Below are positions 1 to 7,495 of a DNA stretch of 64,000 nucleotides, one piece after another. The position numbers and the translations under genes are program-made. The DNA comes from Jeotgalibacillus campisalis (GTDB taxonomy: Bacteria; Bacillota; Bacilli; Bacillales; Jeotgalibacillaceae), in NCBI RefSeq assembly GCF_000829515.1, contig NZ_JXRR01000014.1, forward strand, positions 1 to 64,000, in the 5' to 3' direction. Position 1 is the stretch's first letter. Every line of letters begins with the position of its first letter. A model generated the notes under the pieces. The model was not told the origin of the DNA, searched no databases, and saw nothing but the letters and a program-made list of their open reading frames with translations.

Positions 1-88
1 GGGCGACAAGCATAAGACGCACTGCACATATAGGCGCCCTTTGCCTATTGGGCAGGGTGGCTTATGACCTCGAGCCCTTGCCTGCTGG
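1..88 (+). repeat. Dispersed structured repeat, copy A (cut by window edge)
   Basis: The copy opens with a GCGACAAGCATAAG block and closes with a CTTATGACCTCGAG block followed by CCTTGCCTGCTGG. The same two blocks, in reverse orientation, bracket a different central sequence at about 27480-27580. CATAAG and CTTATG are complementary, so the blocks can pair and enclose an inner hairpin (around GCCC...GGGC at 36-52). The left end lies outside the window. This looks like a Bacillaceae-type intergenic repeat; no coding potential was seen. Confidence 0.75.
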
Positions 89-101
89 AACTGGATAAAG
101 T

Positions 102-160
102 AAAAGTGAAAGGCGCTCGCCCAGCTCCGACAAGCATAAGACGCGGTGGCCAAGCAGGCG
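102..160 (+). repeat. Dispersed structured repeat, copy C (truncated)
   Basis: It contains CCGACAAGCATAAGACGCGG preceded by a GTGAAAGGCGCTC-type segment. This corresponds to the left half of the element that lies inverted at 27480-27600, which has AGCGGAAGC before GCGACAAGCATAAGGCGCGG. The matching right half (CTTATGACCTCGAG) is absent, so this is a truncated copy directly behind copy A. Bases 161-215 hold nothing I can recognise. Confidence 0.6.
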
Positions 161-215
161 TTCAGTTGAATAAATAAAGGGCAGGGGAGCAGGGCCAATA
201 TTCCCTTTATAGGTC

Positions 216-241
216 AAAAAAAAGCCACCAAAGAAGGTGAC
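216..241 (-). terminator. Rho-independent terminator, probably of hpr
   Basis: On the minus strand GTCACC, a six-base loop and GGTGGC are followed by an eight-T run. It lies about 125 bases past the hpr stop codon, and no gene is visible between them. Confidence 0.65.
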
Positions 242-367
242 TTAATTTAAAGGCTATTTTCTTCCGCTATGCCTCTAGGAGAAGGTGGAAGGTAAGTTAA
301 TTCGGAGGCAAAGTAAATGCGCGTCCGCTCTTAGCCGAGCTTAATAAAAATTAAATAATGACAACTT

Positions 368-976
368 CTAAGGGGAGGAAGCGATTTCTCCCACAGGCGG
401 GGAAGCGGCAGATGATTCTTTCTTTTTAATTTTTCCATCCTTTTCAAAAAAATCGGTTTCAATATTGTGGAAGGATTTTTCGAAAATCTTCATAAAATCG
501 TCTCCATAAATATTTTTGACAATGGACATCATTTCCATCATCTCCGGAAACTTCCCGTAGATTTCCCGTAAAGGAGAGGCTCCTAGAAAAACAGCATGCT
601 GCTCAGGAGAATAATTTTCCATTAAATCAAGAAGAAGCTGGTCCCCTTTTTCTGTAAGCTGAATATACGTATTCCGCTTATCATTCTCCCGTTTCGAAAA
701 TTGAAGATAACCGCGTTCTTCAAGCTTTTTTGAAAAATTAAATGCTGTTGAGACATGCATGACGCCAAACTTGGCAACATCCGAAATGGACGCCCCTTTC
801 AAATGATAGGAAATCCATAAAATATGATGCTCGTTAATATTTAAATCATAGGGTTTAATCCAATTTTGCCAATCTTTTTCGATCGCTTTCCAAAGAGCTT
901 TACTTAACTGAGCCATACGCTGACTGAAAAGCATGGCTTCTTTCATAGAAAAAGGTTGTTCATCCAAATCGCTCAC
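368..976 (-). CDS. hpr: MarR-family regulator Hpr (ScoC)
   Basis: A 202-residue protein of the length and sequence type of Bacillus Hpr/ScoC, a dimeric winged-helix regulator that represses exoprotease, sporulation and peptide-transport genes during the transition state. The winged helix spans roughly residues 45-115, with a recognition region near [20 protein letters not shown] and a wing around [13 protein letters not shown]. The C-terminal 20 residues are polar, Ala/Ser/Pro-rich and probably disordered. Upstream on the minus strand a perfect TATAAT lies at 1031-1036. yhaH and trpP on the same strand repeat the Bacillus subtilis arrangement. The assignment rests on sequence character plus conserved neighbours. 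Confidence 0.93.
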   Translation of the reverse strand: MSDLDEQPFSMKEAMLFSQRMAQLSKALWKAIEKDWQNWIKPYDLNINEHHILWISYHLKGASISDVAKFGVMHVSTAFNFSKKLEERGYLQFSKRENDKRNTYIQLTEKGDQLLLDLMENYSPEQHAVFLGASPLREIYGKFPEMMEMMSIVKNIYGDDFMKIFEKSFHNIETDFFEKDGKIKKKESSAASPPVGEIASSP

Positions 977-1236
977 CTACTTTTTACTTTTATATGGCAC
1001 CGGCATTACGGGGAACAGGGCGTTTTAGATATTATAGCAATAAAGTAAAAAGAAAAAAAGGTTTGAATAGATTTAATTTTCAAATAAATTTCCGCCATAT
1101 GTTTTGCTCTAGAGACAAAAGGTGATTACTACAAGGCCAGAGTGTTTTTCATGTCATCAATTCGATTTAAAATTATTTCCACAGCGCAAAAAAAAGAATT
1201 TAGGATAATAACGGGATGTGATAGTGGTGGTTGCAT
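977..1236. other. Intergenic region upstream of hpr
   Basis: A+T-rich noncoding DNA holding the probable hpr promoter (TATAAT on the minus strand at 1031-1036, no clear -35 hexamer). I see no supported gene or repeat in the rest. Confidence 0.5.
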
Positions 1237-1291
1237 TAAAAATCCTGTTTCAGATATCTGTTAATGGATCCAGATATCTAAAACAGGAATT
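1237..1291 (-). terminator. Terminator of yhaH
   Basis: A long inverted repeat (AATCCTGTTTCAGATATCTG and its near-complement, one mismatch) encloses about ten bases and is followed by a T-run on the minus strand. It sits just past the yhaH stop codon. Confidence 0.85.
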
Positions 1292-1310
1292 AAATTTAAA
1301 TAGTAAGTGA

Positions 1311-1688
1311 TTAGGATGGCTGAGGAGTTGTTTCATCCTGATTGAGTGAACGTTCAAGTTCCTCCATGGTTGCCTGAATGGCCGCGAGTTCGTCTTGCAG
1401 ATTATTAATTGCTGGATCTGATTCACTTTTCCATGCCTGGATGGATTCTTTCAACTCACTCACGACCGTTTGCAGAGAATCCTTGCCTTCTTTTGATACT
1501 TGCTGGATCGATTCTTTTACTTGCTGAAGGTTCATTTGAACTTCAAGCATATGATCCGACCAGTTATCTTTTGTGTGCTTTATTGAACCTCGAAGCTCTT
1601 TGCCGGATTGGGGTGCTGAAAGGAGAGTACTTGCAGCACCTGCAATCAACCCTACCAAAATTCCATAAGACAATTGTTTAACATTCAT
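1311..1688 (-). CDS. yhaH: YtxH-domain protein YhaH
   Basis: A 125-residue YtxH-family protein of unknown biochemical role. Residues about 5-25 form one hydrophobic, Gly/Ala-rich membrane segment, followed by the family signature SAPQSGKELR. The rest (about 35-115) is Glu/Gln/Lys-rich and predicted to be a long helix or coiled coil in the cytoplasm. The start at 1688 has AAAGGATG upstream. It lies between hpr and trpP as yhaH does in Bacillus subtilis. General-stress roles are proposed for the family; nothing in this sequence proves one. Confidence 0.85.
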   Translation of the reverse strand: MNVKQLSYGILVGLIAGAASTLLSAPQSGKELRGSIKHTKDNWSDHMLEVQMNLQQVKESIQQVSKEGKDSLQTVVSELKESIQAWKSESDPAINNLQDELAAIQATMEELERSLNQDETTPQPS

Positions 1689-1782
1689 TCATAACACATC
1701 CTTTATCATTTTAATCGGTTTAAATATACTGTTTTGATCATAAAGTAGAAAAGGACCTCTTAATGGAAGGAGGAATCTCACC

Positions 1783-1962
1783 ATGATAATTAAATGGCTT
1801 TTTTTAATAGGCACCCTTGCATTTATTATTTTAACACTATTTTCAATTCTAAGAATACAATCAAAAATTATGTACCCTCCAAAACAAATCAGAATCAGAA
1901 ACGCGTTGATCTGTGGTGCAGCCAGTCTCCTCTTCTTATCTTTAACCTATTTTACCTGGTAA
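1783..1962 (+). CDS. Small two-helix membrane protein, 59 residues
   Basis: The ATG at 1783 is preceded by GGAAGGAGGAATCTCACC, an excellent ribosome binding site, and the frame runs 59 codons to TAA. The protein has a hydrophobic helix at about residues 4-25 (WLFLIGTLAFIILTLF), a short basic loop with Lys and Arg residues (about 26-41), and a second hydrophobic stretch at about 42-58. This topology is typical of real small membrane proteins. I do not recognise a family. It lies between divergent yhaH and convergent trpP and has its own strand, so it needs its own promoter, probably in 1690-1770. No function can be assigned. Confidence 0.65.
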   Translation: MIIKWLFLIGTLAFIILTLFSILRIQSKIMYPPKQIRIRNALICGAASLLFLSLTYFTW

Positions 1963-1978
1963 TAAACAAGGAAAAAAA

Positions 1979-2002
1979 GAACCCGCCTAAAAAGACGGGT
2001 TC
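1979..2002 (-). terminator. Terminator of trpP
   Basis: GAACCCG, a ten-base loop and CGGGTTC are followed on the minus strand by a long T-run, directly past the trpP stop codon. Confidence 0.85.
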
Positions 2003-2010
2003 ATGCAGAT

Positions 2011-2529
2011 TTATGTGGCAGGCTGCATCAGACTTGAGCGTTTTAAAATCGACTGAACCACTGGATACATGACACCCATCAATACTCCATTTAATACGGT
2101 AGCAGGCAGTACAGCTGTAACAATTAAAGCCATAATCGGTGCTGGAATGCCTACAAGAATAGCAGCAGAACCCAAGAAGATTACGCCTGAAATAATTGTA
2201 CCAGCAGAGGCAAGGACAGCAGCCCCAATGACTGTTTTGCTATATTTTGCTGTAAGCAGAACCATACCGTAAAAAACGAAAGCAGAGATCGGTTTATCAA
2301 TCAGGTTTGGAAGAAACCCTGCTGGGAAGGTAGTTGTTAATCCTGAAAGTAATCCAGTTGCAATGCCGATTAAAAGCACATTTTTAACACCAGGAAACAG
2401 TAAAATCCCGAGAAACATCATCAGTAATGACATATCCGGTTTCATACTAAGAGTTCCGGGCAATAACAGATGCAGCGTTGCCCCAATTCCTGCAAATAAT
2501 GATAAAGCGACTAATGTTCTAGTATTCAT
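2011..2529 (-). CDS. trpP: Tryptophan transporter TrpP
   Basis: A 172-residue, very hydrophobic protein with about five to six membrane segments and the motif around LLLPGTLSMKPDMSLLMMFLG near residues 22-42. This matches the TrpP (YhaG) transporter used by Bacillus for tryptophan uptake. The length is normal for the family. Its position between yhaH and hit is conserved. Five GAG triplets spaced by two bases overlap the ribosome binding site and match a TRAP target, which supports the tryptophan assignment: with ample tryptophan, TRAP should block translation. A TATAAT sequence on the minus strand near 2600 is the probable -10. Confidence 0.92.
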   Translation of the reverse strand: MNTRTLVALSLFAGIGATLHLLLPGTLSMKPDMSLLMMFLGILLFPGVKNVLLIGIATGLLSGLTTTFPAGFLPNLIDKPISAFVFYGMVLLTAKYSKTVIGAAVLASAGTIISGVIFLGSAAILVGIPAPIMALIVTAVLPATVLNGVLMGVMYPVVQSILKRSSLMQPAT

Positions 2530-2531
2530 TT

Positions 2532-2554
2532 CTCATCTCTCCTCGACTCTTCTC
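2532..2554 (-). promoter_or_regulatory. TRAP RNA-binding site over the trpP ribosome binding site
   Basis: On the minus strand, GAG occurs at 2552-2554, 2547-2549, 2542-2544, 2537-2539 and 2532-2534. That is five triplets at exact five-base spacing, ending two bases before the ATG. TRAP binds (G/U)AG repeats separated by two to three bases, and Bacillus subtilis trpP is known to be translationally repressed by TRAP. The repeats contain the only plausible Shine-Dalgarno sequence, so TRAP binding would occlude it. Confidence 0.88.
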
Positions 2555-2637
2555 ATTCTTTTCCCTGCATGTCCTCGTGACTGCCGGCGAAAAGTATTTT
2601 TATTATAGCATATTTGGACGTTTATTCGTGTGTTTAA

Positions 2638-3063
2638 CTATTTTTCCAGAGTACTAGCAAGCTTTGCTGAAAGCTCTTTTAAATCTTCTGCAGAATAGGC
2701 GTCAGAATGGGTTTCCCATAGAGGTTTAAAGCCGTCTTCCTGGCCATGTCTTGGTAAGATATGCAAATGAAAATGAAATACAGATTGACCGGCGTATTCT
2801 CCATTGTTATTTAATAAATTCACGCCTTTAATATCAAAGGTTTGTTTGATTGCATTTGTAATCTTGGGAACAACTGAAAAAAGTTTTCCAGCGATTTCTG
2901 GTGTCATTTCGTGGATGTCCTTTTTGTGTGATTTTGGAATAACCAATGTATGTCCTTTTGTTACCTGACTAATGTCCAGAAAGGCATAAACATCTTCGTC
3001 TTCATAAACCTTAGAAGAAGGAATTTCTCCATCAATTATCTTACAAAAAATACAGTCACTCAT
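2638..3063 (-). CDS. hit: HIT-family nucleotide-binding protein Hit
   Basis: A 141-residue histidine-triad protein, a nucleotide hydrolase or transferase family. The triad HFHLHILPR is at about residues 97-105, and an N-terminal CIFCKI at 4-9 gives the two cysteines of the zinc-binding HIT subfamily. The ATG at 3063 is preferred over the in-frame ATG at 3072 because AAAGGA then lies eight bases upstream instead of touching the start codon. It is divergent from ecsA with roughly 150 bases between them, the same arrangement as in Bacillus subtilis. The physiological substrate is not known. Confidence 0.93.
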   Translation of the reverse strand: MSDCIFCKIIDGEIPSSKVYEDEDVYAFLDISQVTKGHTLVIPKSHKKDIHEMTPEIAGKLFSVVPKITNAIKQTFDIKGVNLLNNNGEYAGQSVFHFHLHILPRHGQEDGFKPLWETHSDAYSAEDLKELSAKLASTLEK

Positions 3064-3210
3064 TTTCTTCATCCTTTCTTAACGCATAATGGGTTTATTC
3101 TATCATATTGACCAGCGCTTGGCAGAAAGAAGCGCTTTGAGTGTCAGCTGCACGCGCCCCGGAAAAATCTGCTACAATAATCGTAATAAGACGTGGAGGG
3201 GAAGAAAAGG

Positions 3211-3960
3211 ATGTCACTTCTTGAAATTAAAGACCTGATTGGCGGGTATACCCGTAAACCCGTATTAAATAACATTAATTTTTCAATGGATAAACAGCAA
3301 ATCGTCGGATTAATCGGGTTAAATGGTGCCGGAAAAAGTACAACAATAAAACATATCATAGGACTGATGGAACCTCACTCGGGCTCCATTTCCATTAATG
3401 GTCTTCAGTTGAAAGATCAGCCAGATCAATATAGAAAGAAATTTTCCTACATTCCTGAAGCACCTATTTTGTATGATGAGTTGACGTTAGAAGAACACTT
3501 GAAATTAACTGCAATGGCCTATGGGATTGAAGAAGGGACGTACGAAAAACGAATTCCCGGTTTACTTGAGAAATTCCGCATGAATGGGAAAATGAAATGG
3601 TTCCCTGCCCATTTTTCTAAAGGCATGAAGCAGAAAGTAATGATCATGTGTGCATTCTTAACCAATCCAAGCCTCTATATTATAGATGAACCTTTTGTAG
3701 GTCTCGATCCTTTAGCGATCCAATCGCTGCTTGATTTAATGGAGGAAATGAAAGTGGGAGGGGCGAGTATCTTAATGTCCACCCACATCCTTGCCACAGC
3801 GGAACGGTATTGTGATTCATTTATCATCTTACACGACGGGGAAGTCAGGGCTCAAGGAACGCTTGAGGATTTGCGTCAGGAGTTTTCGATGCCGGGAGCT
3901 ACATTAGACGATATTTACATCCAACTGACAAAGGAAGATTCACATGAAGCACGTTCATGA
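3211..3960 (+). CDS. ecsA: ABC transporter ATP-binding protein EcsA
   Basis: A 249-residue ABC ATPase with Walker A GLNGAGKST at 36-44, signature FSKGMKQ at 135-141 and Walker B LYIIDEP near 155-161, plus the switch histidine in STHILATAERY. The match to EcsA is strong throughout. EcsAB exports linear peptides and is needed for normal intramembrane proteolysis by RasP, and so for secretion, competence and sporulation. Start: the ATG at 3211 has GGAGGGG nine bases upstream; in-frame codons further upstream lack a site. The stop overlaps the ecsB start by 17 bases, indicating translational coupling. Confidence 0.95.
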   Translation: MSLLEIKDLIGGYTRKPVLNNINFSMDKQQIVGLIGLNGAGKSTTIKHIIGLMEPHSGSISINGLQLKDQPDQYRKKFSYIPEAPILYDELTLEEHLKLTAMAYGIEEGTYEKRIPGLLEKFRMNGKMKWFPAHFSKGMKQKVMIMCAFLTNPSLYIIDEPFVGLDPLAIQSLLDLMEEMKVGGASILMSTHILATAERYCDSFIILHDGEVRAQGTLEDLRQEFSMPGATLDDIYIQLTKEDSHEARS

Positions 3961-5173
3961 GTTATGGGCAAGCCGTCTTCAAGATTATAACCGGGAGCTT
4001 CAAAAGTATTTAAGATACATATTAAATGGACATTTAATGTTCGTGCTGATTTTTGCAGTGGGGGGAGGGGGCTACGCTTACAGCAATTGGGTGGAAACAC
4101 TTAGTGATGATTTCAATGCAGCGGCAGTTATGGCTGTTCTGCTGGGGGTCATCGTTACCATGAGCCCCATTTATACGTATTTGAAAGAACCGGATAAAGT
4201 CTACTTGACGCCTTTGGAAGGCCAAATGAAACGGTATTTTCTCAGTGCTGTAGTCAGCAGTTTTTTCTTTCAATCCTACATCGTTATTGTCGCCCTTGCT
4301 GCTTCAATGCCGATGTATGTAAAAGTTACGGGTGAAGAATTCTCTGTTTTCTTTCTCTTGCTTTTGCTTGTGCTGGCTCTTAAAATATGGAATTTAATCA
4401 TGCGCTGGACCATACTCAGGTATCAGGAACCATCGACTCACCGAATCGATATAGCTATTCGCCTGGTCCTTAATATTCTCTTTTTATGGACTGTTTTTGC
4501 TCAGCTGATGCTATGGGTGCCTATTATAATGGCCATCATTCTAGCTGCTTATCTTACAGCCTTCAGAAAATTAACAAATGAAAAATCATTAAAATGGGAA
4601 TTGCTTATCGATCTGGAGCATGAACGGCTGCATCGCTTTTATCGCTTTGCCAATTTGTTTACAGATGTACCTCATTTAAAAGGACAAGCTAAAAGGAGAA
4701 AATGGCTCGATCCGTTTCTCGCCAGATCTCCTTTTGGATCAAAATATACGTACCGCTATTTATTTGTAAGAACGTTCTTGCGGTCGGATGAATATTTCGG
4801 TCTGTGGATCAGATTATCAATTATAGCGTCGGTGATTATAGCAGGGTCTGATGTGATGTGGGTTAAAATTGCCGTTGCTATTTTATTCTTATATTTAACA
4901 GGTTTTCAGCTTATTCCTATGTTAAAAAAGCACGAGCTCAAAATCTGGCCGGATCTATATCCGCTGCCTGGAGACTATCGCAATGAGTCCTTTAAGGGCG
5001 TTTTATCAACCGTTCTCATTGTGCAGGGTGTTCTGTTTATTTTAATAAGTGCGTGGGGAGCAGAGTGGTTTGATGCGTGTGCAGTAGCCTTGGCATTCCT
5101 GCTTTTTTATGCAGTATTTATGTATATGTATGTTCCAAAACAAATAAAGAAATGGTACACACCATTAAATTAA
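3944..5173 (+). CDS. ecsB: ABC transporter permease EcsB
   Basis: A 409-residue integral membrane protein with clusters of hydrophobic helices in the first 200 residues and again from about 285 to 400. They are separated by a long basic cytoplasmic segment (about 210-275). This is the partner permease of EcsA. It overlaps ecsA and ends just before a strong bidirectional terminator. In Bacillus subtilis ecsC follows; here it does not, and the next gene is the opposite-strand amidohydrolase. Confidence 0.93.
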   Translation: MKHVHELWASRLQDYNRELQKYLRYILNGHLMFVLIFAVGGGGYAYSNWVETLSDDFNAAAVMAVLLGVIVTMSPIYTYLKEPDKVYLTPLEGQMKRYFLSAVVSSFFFQSYIVIVALAASMPMYVKVTGEEFSVFFLLLLLVLALKIWNLIMRWTILRYQEPSTHRIDIAIRLVLNILFLWTVFAQLMLWVPIIMAIILAAYLTAFRKLTNEKSLKWELLIDLEHERLHRFYRFANLFTDVPHLKGQAKRRKWLDPFLARSPFGSKYTYRYLFVRTFLRSDEYFGLWIRLSIIASVIIAGSDVMWVKIAVAILFLYLTGFQLIPMLKKHELKIWPDLYPLPGDYRNESFKGVLSTVLIVQGVLFILISAWGAEWFDACAVALAFLLFYAVFMYMYVPKQIKKWYTPLN

Positions 5174-5219
5174 TCAAAAACGCCAGTGAACCGATTCGGT
5201 CTCACTGGCGTTTTTGATT
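5172..5219. terminator. Bidirectional terminator between ecsB and yhaA
   Basis: An 18-base perfect inverted repeat (AATCAAAAACGCCAGTGA and its complement) encloses about 12 bases. A- and T-runs flank it, so it can end transcription from both convergent genes. Confidence 0.92.
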
Positions 5220-5232
5220 TTAAGATGACTCA

Positions 5233-6411
5233 TTATTTATTTTGAGCGTTGATCGCCGAAGCTCCAAGTGTTTTAGCAGCGATCAGCATGGCTTTTTCAT
5301 TAAAATCAAACTTAGGGTGATGGTGAGGGTAAGGCTTTGTTACATGATCCTGCTGTGCACCAGTAAAGAAAAAAGCTCCTTTTCTTGCCTCGAGATAATA
5401 AGCAAAATCTTCGCCGCCCATTTGCGGCTCGGTTTCTTCGATTGCAGTAACCTCAGGAACCAGCTTAGCCTGTTCAATCACATGATTGGTTTCCTCTGCA
5501 TGATTGACAACAGCGGGGTAGCCCCTGAAGTAATCGTATTGATATTCACAATCAGCTGCCAGACATGTTCCTTTTACGACTCTTTCTATTTCTTCTTCAA
5601 TTTGTGTCCGAACTTCAGGGTTAAAGGTACGAACTGTACCAATTAGTTTAGCCGAGTCTGCAATAACGTTAAAGGCATTATCTGAAACAAACGACCCTAT
5701 TGTTACAACAGCAGAATCAATGGGATTCACTCTTCTGCTGACGATTTGCTGCAAGTTGCTTACAAGCTGTGAACCAACTACGATAGCGTCTTTTGTTTTA
5801 TGAGGCTGGGCTCCATGTCCCCCTGCCCCTTGAACCGTAATTTCAAATCGGTCAGCAGCAGCCATCATAGGACCGATCCGGTATTGGATTTTACCAAGCG
5901 GTTCAATGGCCCATAAGTGCGTTCCGAATACAAGATCAACTCCATCTAGACAGCCATCTTCAATCATTGGCTTCGCGCCGCCCGGGGCATATTCTTCAGC
6001 ATGCTGATGGATCATTACATATGTTCCGGCCAGCTCATCTTTCATTTCAAATAAAGCTTTGGCTAAATGAATAAGCGTAGACGTATGACCGTCATGACCA
6101 CAAGCATGCATTTTATTTGGCACAGTGGATTTATATGGTACTTCTTTCTCATCCTGAATAGGCAAAGCGTCAAAATCAGCTCGCAGCGCTATTGTCTTGC
6201 CGGGTTTACCCCCAACAATTGTCGCCACTACTCCGTTGCCGCCAACTCCTGTTCGGACATCAACACCGAGATTCTTATAAAAAGCAGCGATAAAAGCAGG
6301 TGTTTCTTTTTCCTCAAATGAGAGTTCCGGATGCTGGTGCAGATAACGTCTGACATCAACCATGTCAGAATAGAATGAATCAAGTTTAGTAAATAATTTA
6401 TGTACAGTCAT
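5233..6411 (-). CDS. yhaA: M20-family amidohydrolase YhaA
   Basis: A 392-residue M20D metallohydrolase of the amidohydrolase/aminoacylase type, which cleaves N-acyl or similar amide bonds. Metal-ligand motifs are clear: MHACGHDGH near 101-109 (Cys and His), HQHAEE near 135-140, and a late Glu in MGGEDFAYY with a C-terminal His in the KPYPHHHPKFD segment. A dimerisation domain lies between. AAAGGAG precedes the ATG at 6411. It lies beside ecs as yhaA does in Bacillus subtilis. The natural substrate is unknown; N-acetylated amino acids are the usual guess for this subgroup. Confidence 0.88.
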   Translation of the reverse strand: MTVHKLFTKLDSFYSDMVDVRRYLHQHPELSFEEKETPAFIAAFYKNLGVDVRTGVGGNGVVATIVGGKPGKTIALRADFDALPIQDEKEVPYKSTVPNKMHACGHDGHTSTLIHLAKALFEMKDELAGTYVMIHQHAEEYAPGGAKPMIEDGCLDGVDLVFGTHLWAIEPLGKIQYRIGPMMAAADRFEITVQGAGGHGAQPHKTKDAIVVGSQLVSNLQQIVSRRVNPIDSAVVTIGSFVSDNAFNVIADSAKLIGTVRTFNPEVRTQIEEEIERVVKGTCLAADCEYQYDYFRGYPAVVNHAEETNHVIEQAKLVPEVTAIEETEPQMGGEDFAYYLEARKGAFFFTGAQQDHVTKPYPHHHPKFDFNEKAMLIAAKTLGASAINAQNK

Positions 6412-6683
6412 ACTTTTTCTCCTTTCGGATCTCGAATTAAATGAGTAGTGGTGGAAAGTATATCATTTTTTGTGAATTTTGACACTCTTATGAAGATGCT
6501 GATAACTTTAAAAACAAGCAAACTTAAAACTTACTGAATGAAGGCGGTACATAGAATGAGATGATCTCCTATTTTCCTATTCATGGGAACTTTCTAATTT
6601 TGTTATTTACTAATAATAATATCTTTTTATGAGTCAATTGTGGATAGAGAAGGTATGAAAGCTGGATATATGAAGACATTGTC
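6412..6683. other. Intergenic region between hmoB and yhaA
   Basis: A+T-rich DNA that must contain the yhaA promoter on the minus strand. I found no supported gene, repeat or operator in it. Confidence 0.4.
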
Positions 6684-6729
6684 CATAAAAAAAAACGCTC
6701 AGGCGATATAAGCCTGAGCATTTTTTATG
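6684..6729 (-). terminator. Terminator of hmoB
   Basis: AACGCTCAGGC, seven bases and GCCTGAGC..TT form a strong stem. A-runs and T-runs on its flanks extend the pairing. It lies just past the hmoB stop codon. Confidence 0.9.
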
Positions 6730-6747
6730 GCGAAATCGCAGGGAAGA

Positions 6748-7257
6748 TTACTGCTCTTTTTGCCCAATGTATTTTGTTACAAATGAAGCGCGTGGGAAAA
6801 TCGTTTTTTGGTGATCAAGTCCTTGATCCGTTCCGCGTTTTTCATGAGCCTTATTGTATGCCTGAGAGCTCTGCCAATTTTTAAATGAGTCTTCACTGTC
6901 CCACTGAGTCAGCACAACATAAATGTCAGAATTAACAGGTCGCAGAACACGGATCGCAATAAACCCAGGCTCCTTGTCAATTAATCCTGCACGGCTTTTA
7001 AACCGGTGCTCAAACACTGGCCGGCCTTCTTCAGAAACAGGTATGTTATTGAAAACAAAAAAGCCTTCCTGTGTCATAGTGCCGGATTCTACAAAAACCT
7101 CATAGCTTCTTGGCTGGTTAAAAACCGTTTGTCCCTCTGTTTCATGAATAAGCAGTGCAGTTTCTTCTCCGTGCAGAAGTATCATTGATTCCTCCGGACG
7201 CTTTTCGATTATCTTATGTAAAAAATTTTCTGTACCGAAAGTCATAAAAATGTTCAT
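6748..7257 (-). CDS. hmoB: Haem-degrading monooxygenase HmoB
   Basis: A 169-residue protein matching Bacillus HmoB (YhgC), a haem monooxygenase that opens the porphyrin ring and releases iron. The N-terminal part (1-65) is family-specific. Residues about 68-160 form an antibiotic-biosynthesis-monooxygenase fold with conserved Asn in FVFNNIPV, the Arg/Gly segment FKSRAGLIDKEPGF and IRVLRPV. The start at 7257 has AGGAGGGG seven bases upstream. The frame can be read 74 codons further, but that part has no binding site and a non-family composition, so I reject it. It is divergent from hemE, placing haem degradation beside haem synthesis as in Bacillus subtilis. Confidence 0.92.
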   Translation of the reverse strand: MNIFMTFGTENFLHKIIEKRPEESMILLHGEETALLIHETEGQTVFNQPRSYEVFVESGTMTQEGFFVFNNIPVSEEGRPVFEHRFKSRAGLIDKEPGFIAIRVLRPVNSDIYVVLTQWDSEDSFKNWQSSQAYNKAHEKRGTDQGLDHQKTIFPRASFVTKYIGQKEQ

Positions 7258-7495
7258 AAAACCCCTCCTGTTCTTAATAATTATTTTCCCATAAGCGTAT
7301 ACAAATAATCCAGTATGGTGCTTTAGATGATAGTAAAAAGAGTCGATTTTATGACATTTCATTTTGTTTGCTATACAGTCCTTGTTAATAGGGCTATAGT
7401 GGTGATTAAGCAGAAACATTGATCGGAAACCCGAGTGAATCCGCGGGATCATCATGGGTTGCATGATTAAATAAGACAATAGAGCCGAAGGGTGG

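Noticed and set aside
6748-7479. 243-residue version of HmoB
   Set aside because: The extra 74 N-terminal residues have no ribosome binding site and are unlike the family, whereas the start at 7257 has AGGAGGGG and gives normal length.
7258-7495. Possible riboswitch or regulatory RNA between hmoB and hemE
   Set aside because: I looked for a strong stem or terminator-antiterminator pair before hemE and saw none; treated as an ordinary divergent promoter region.
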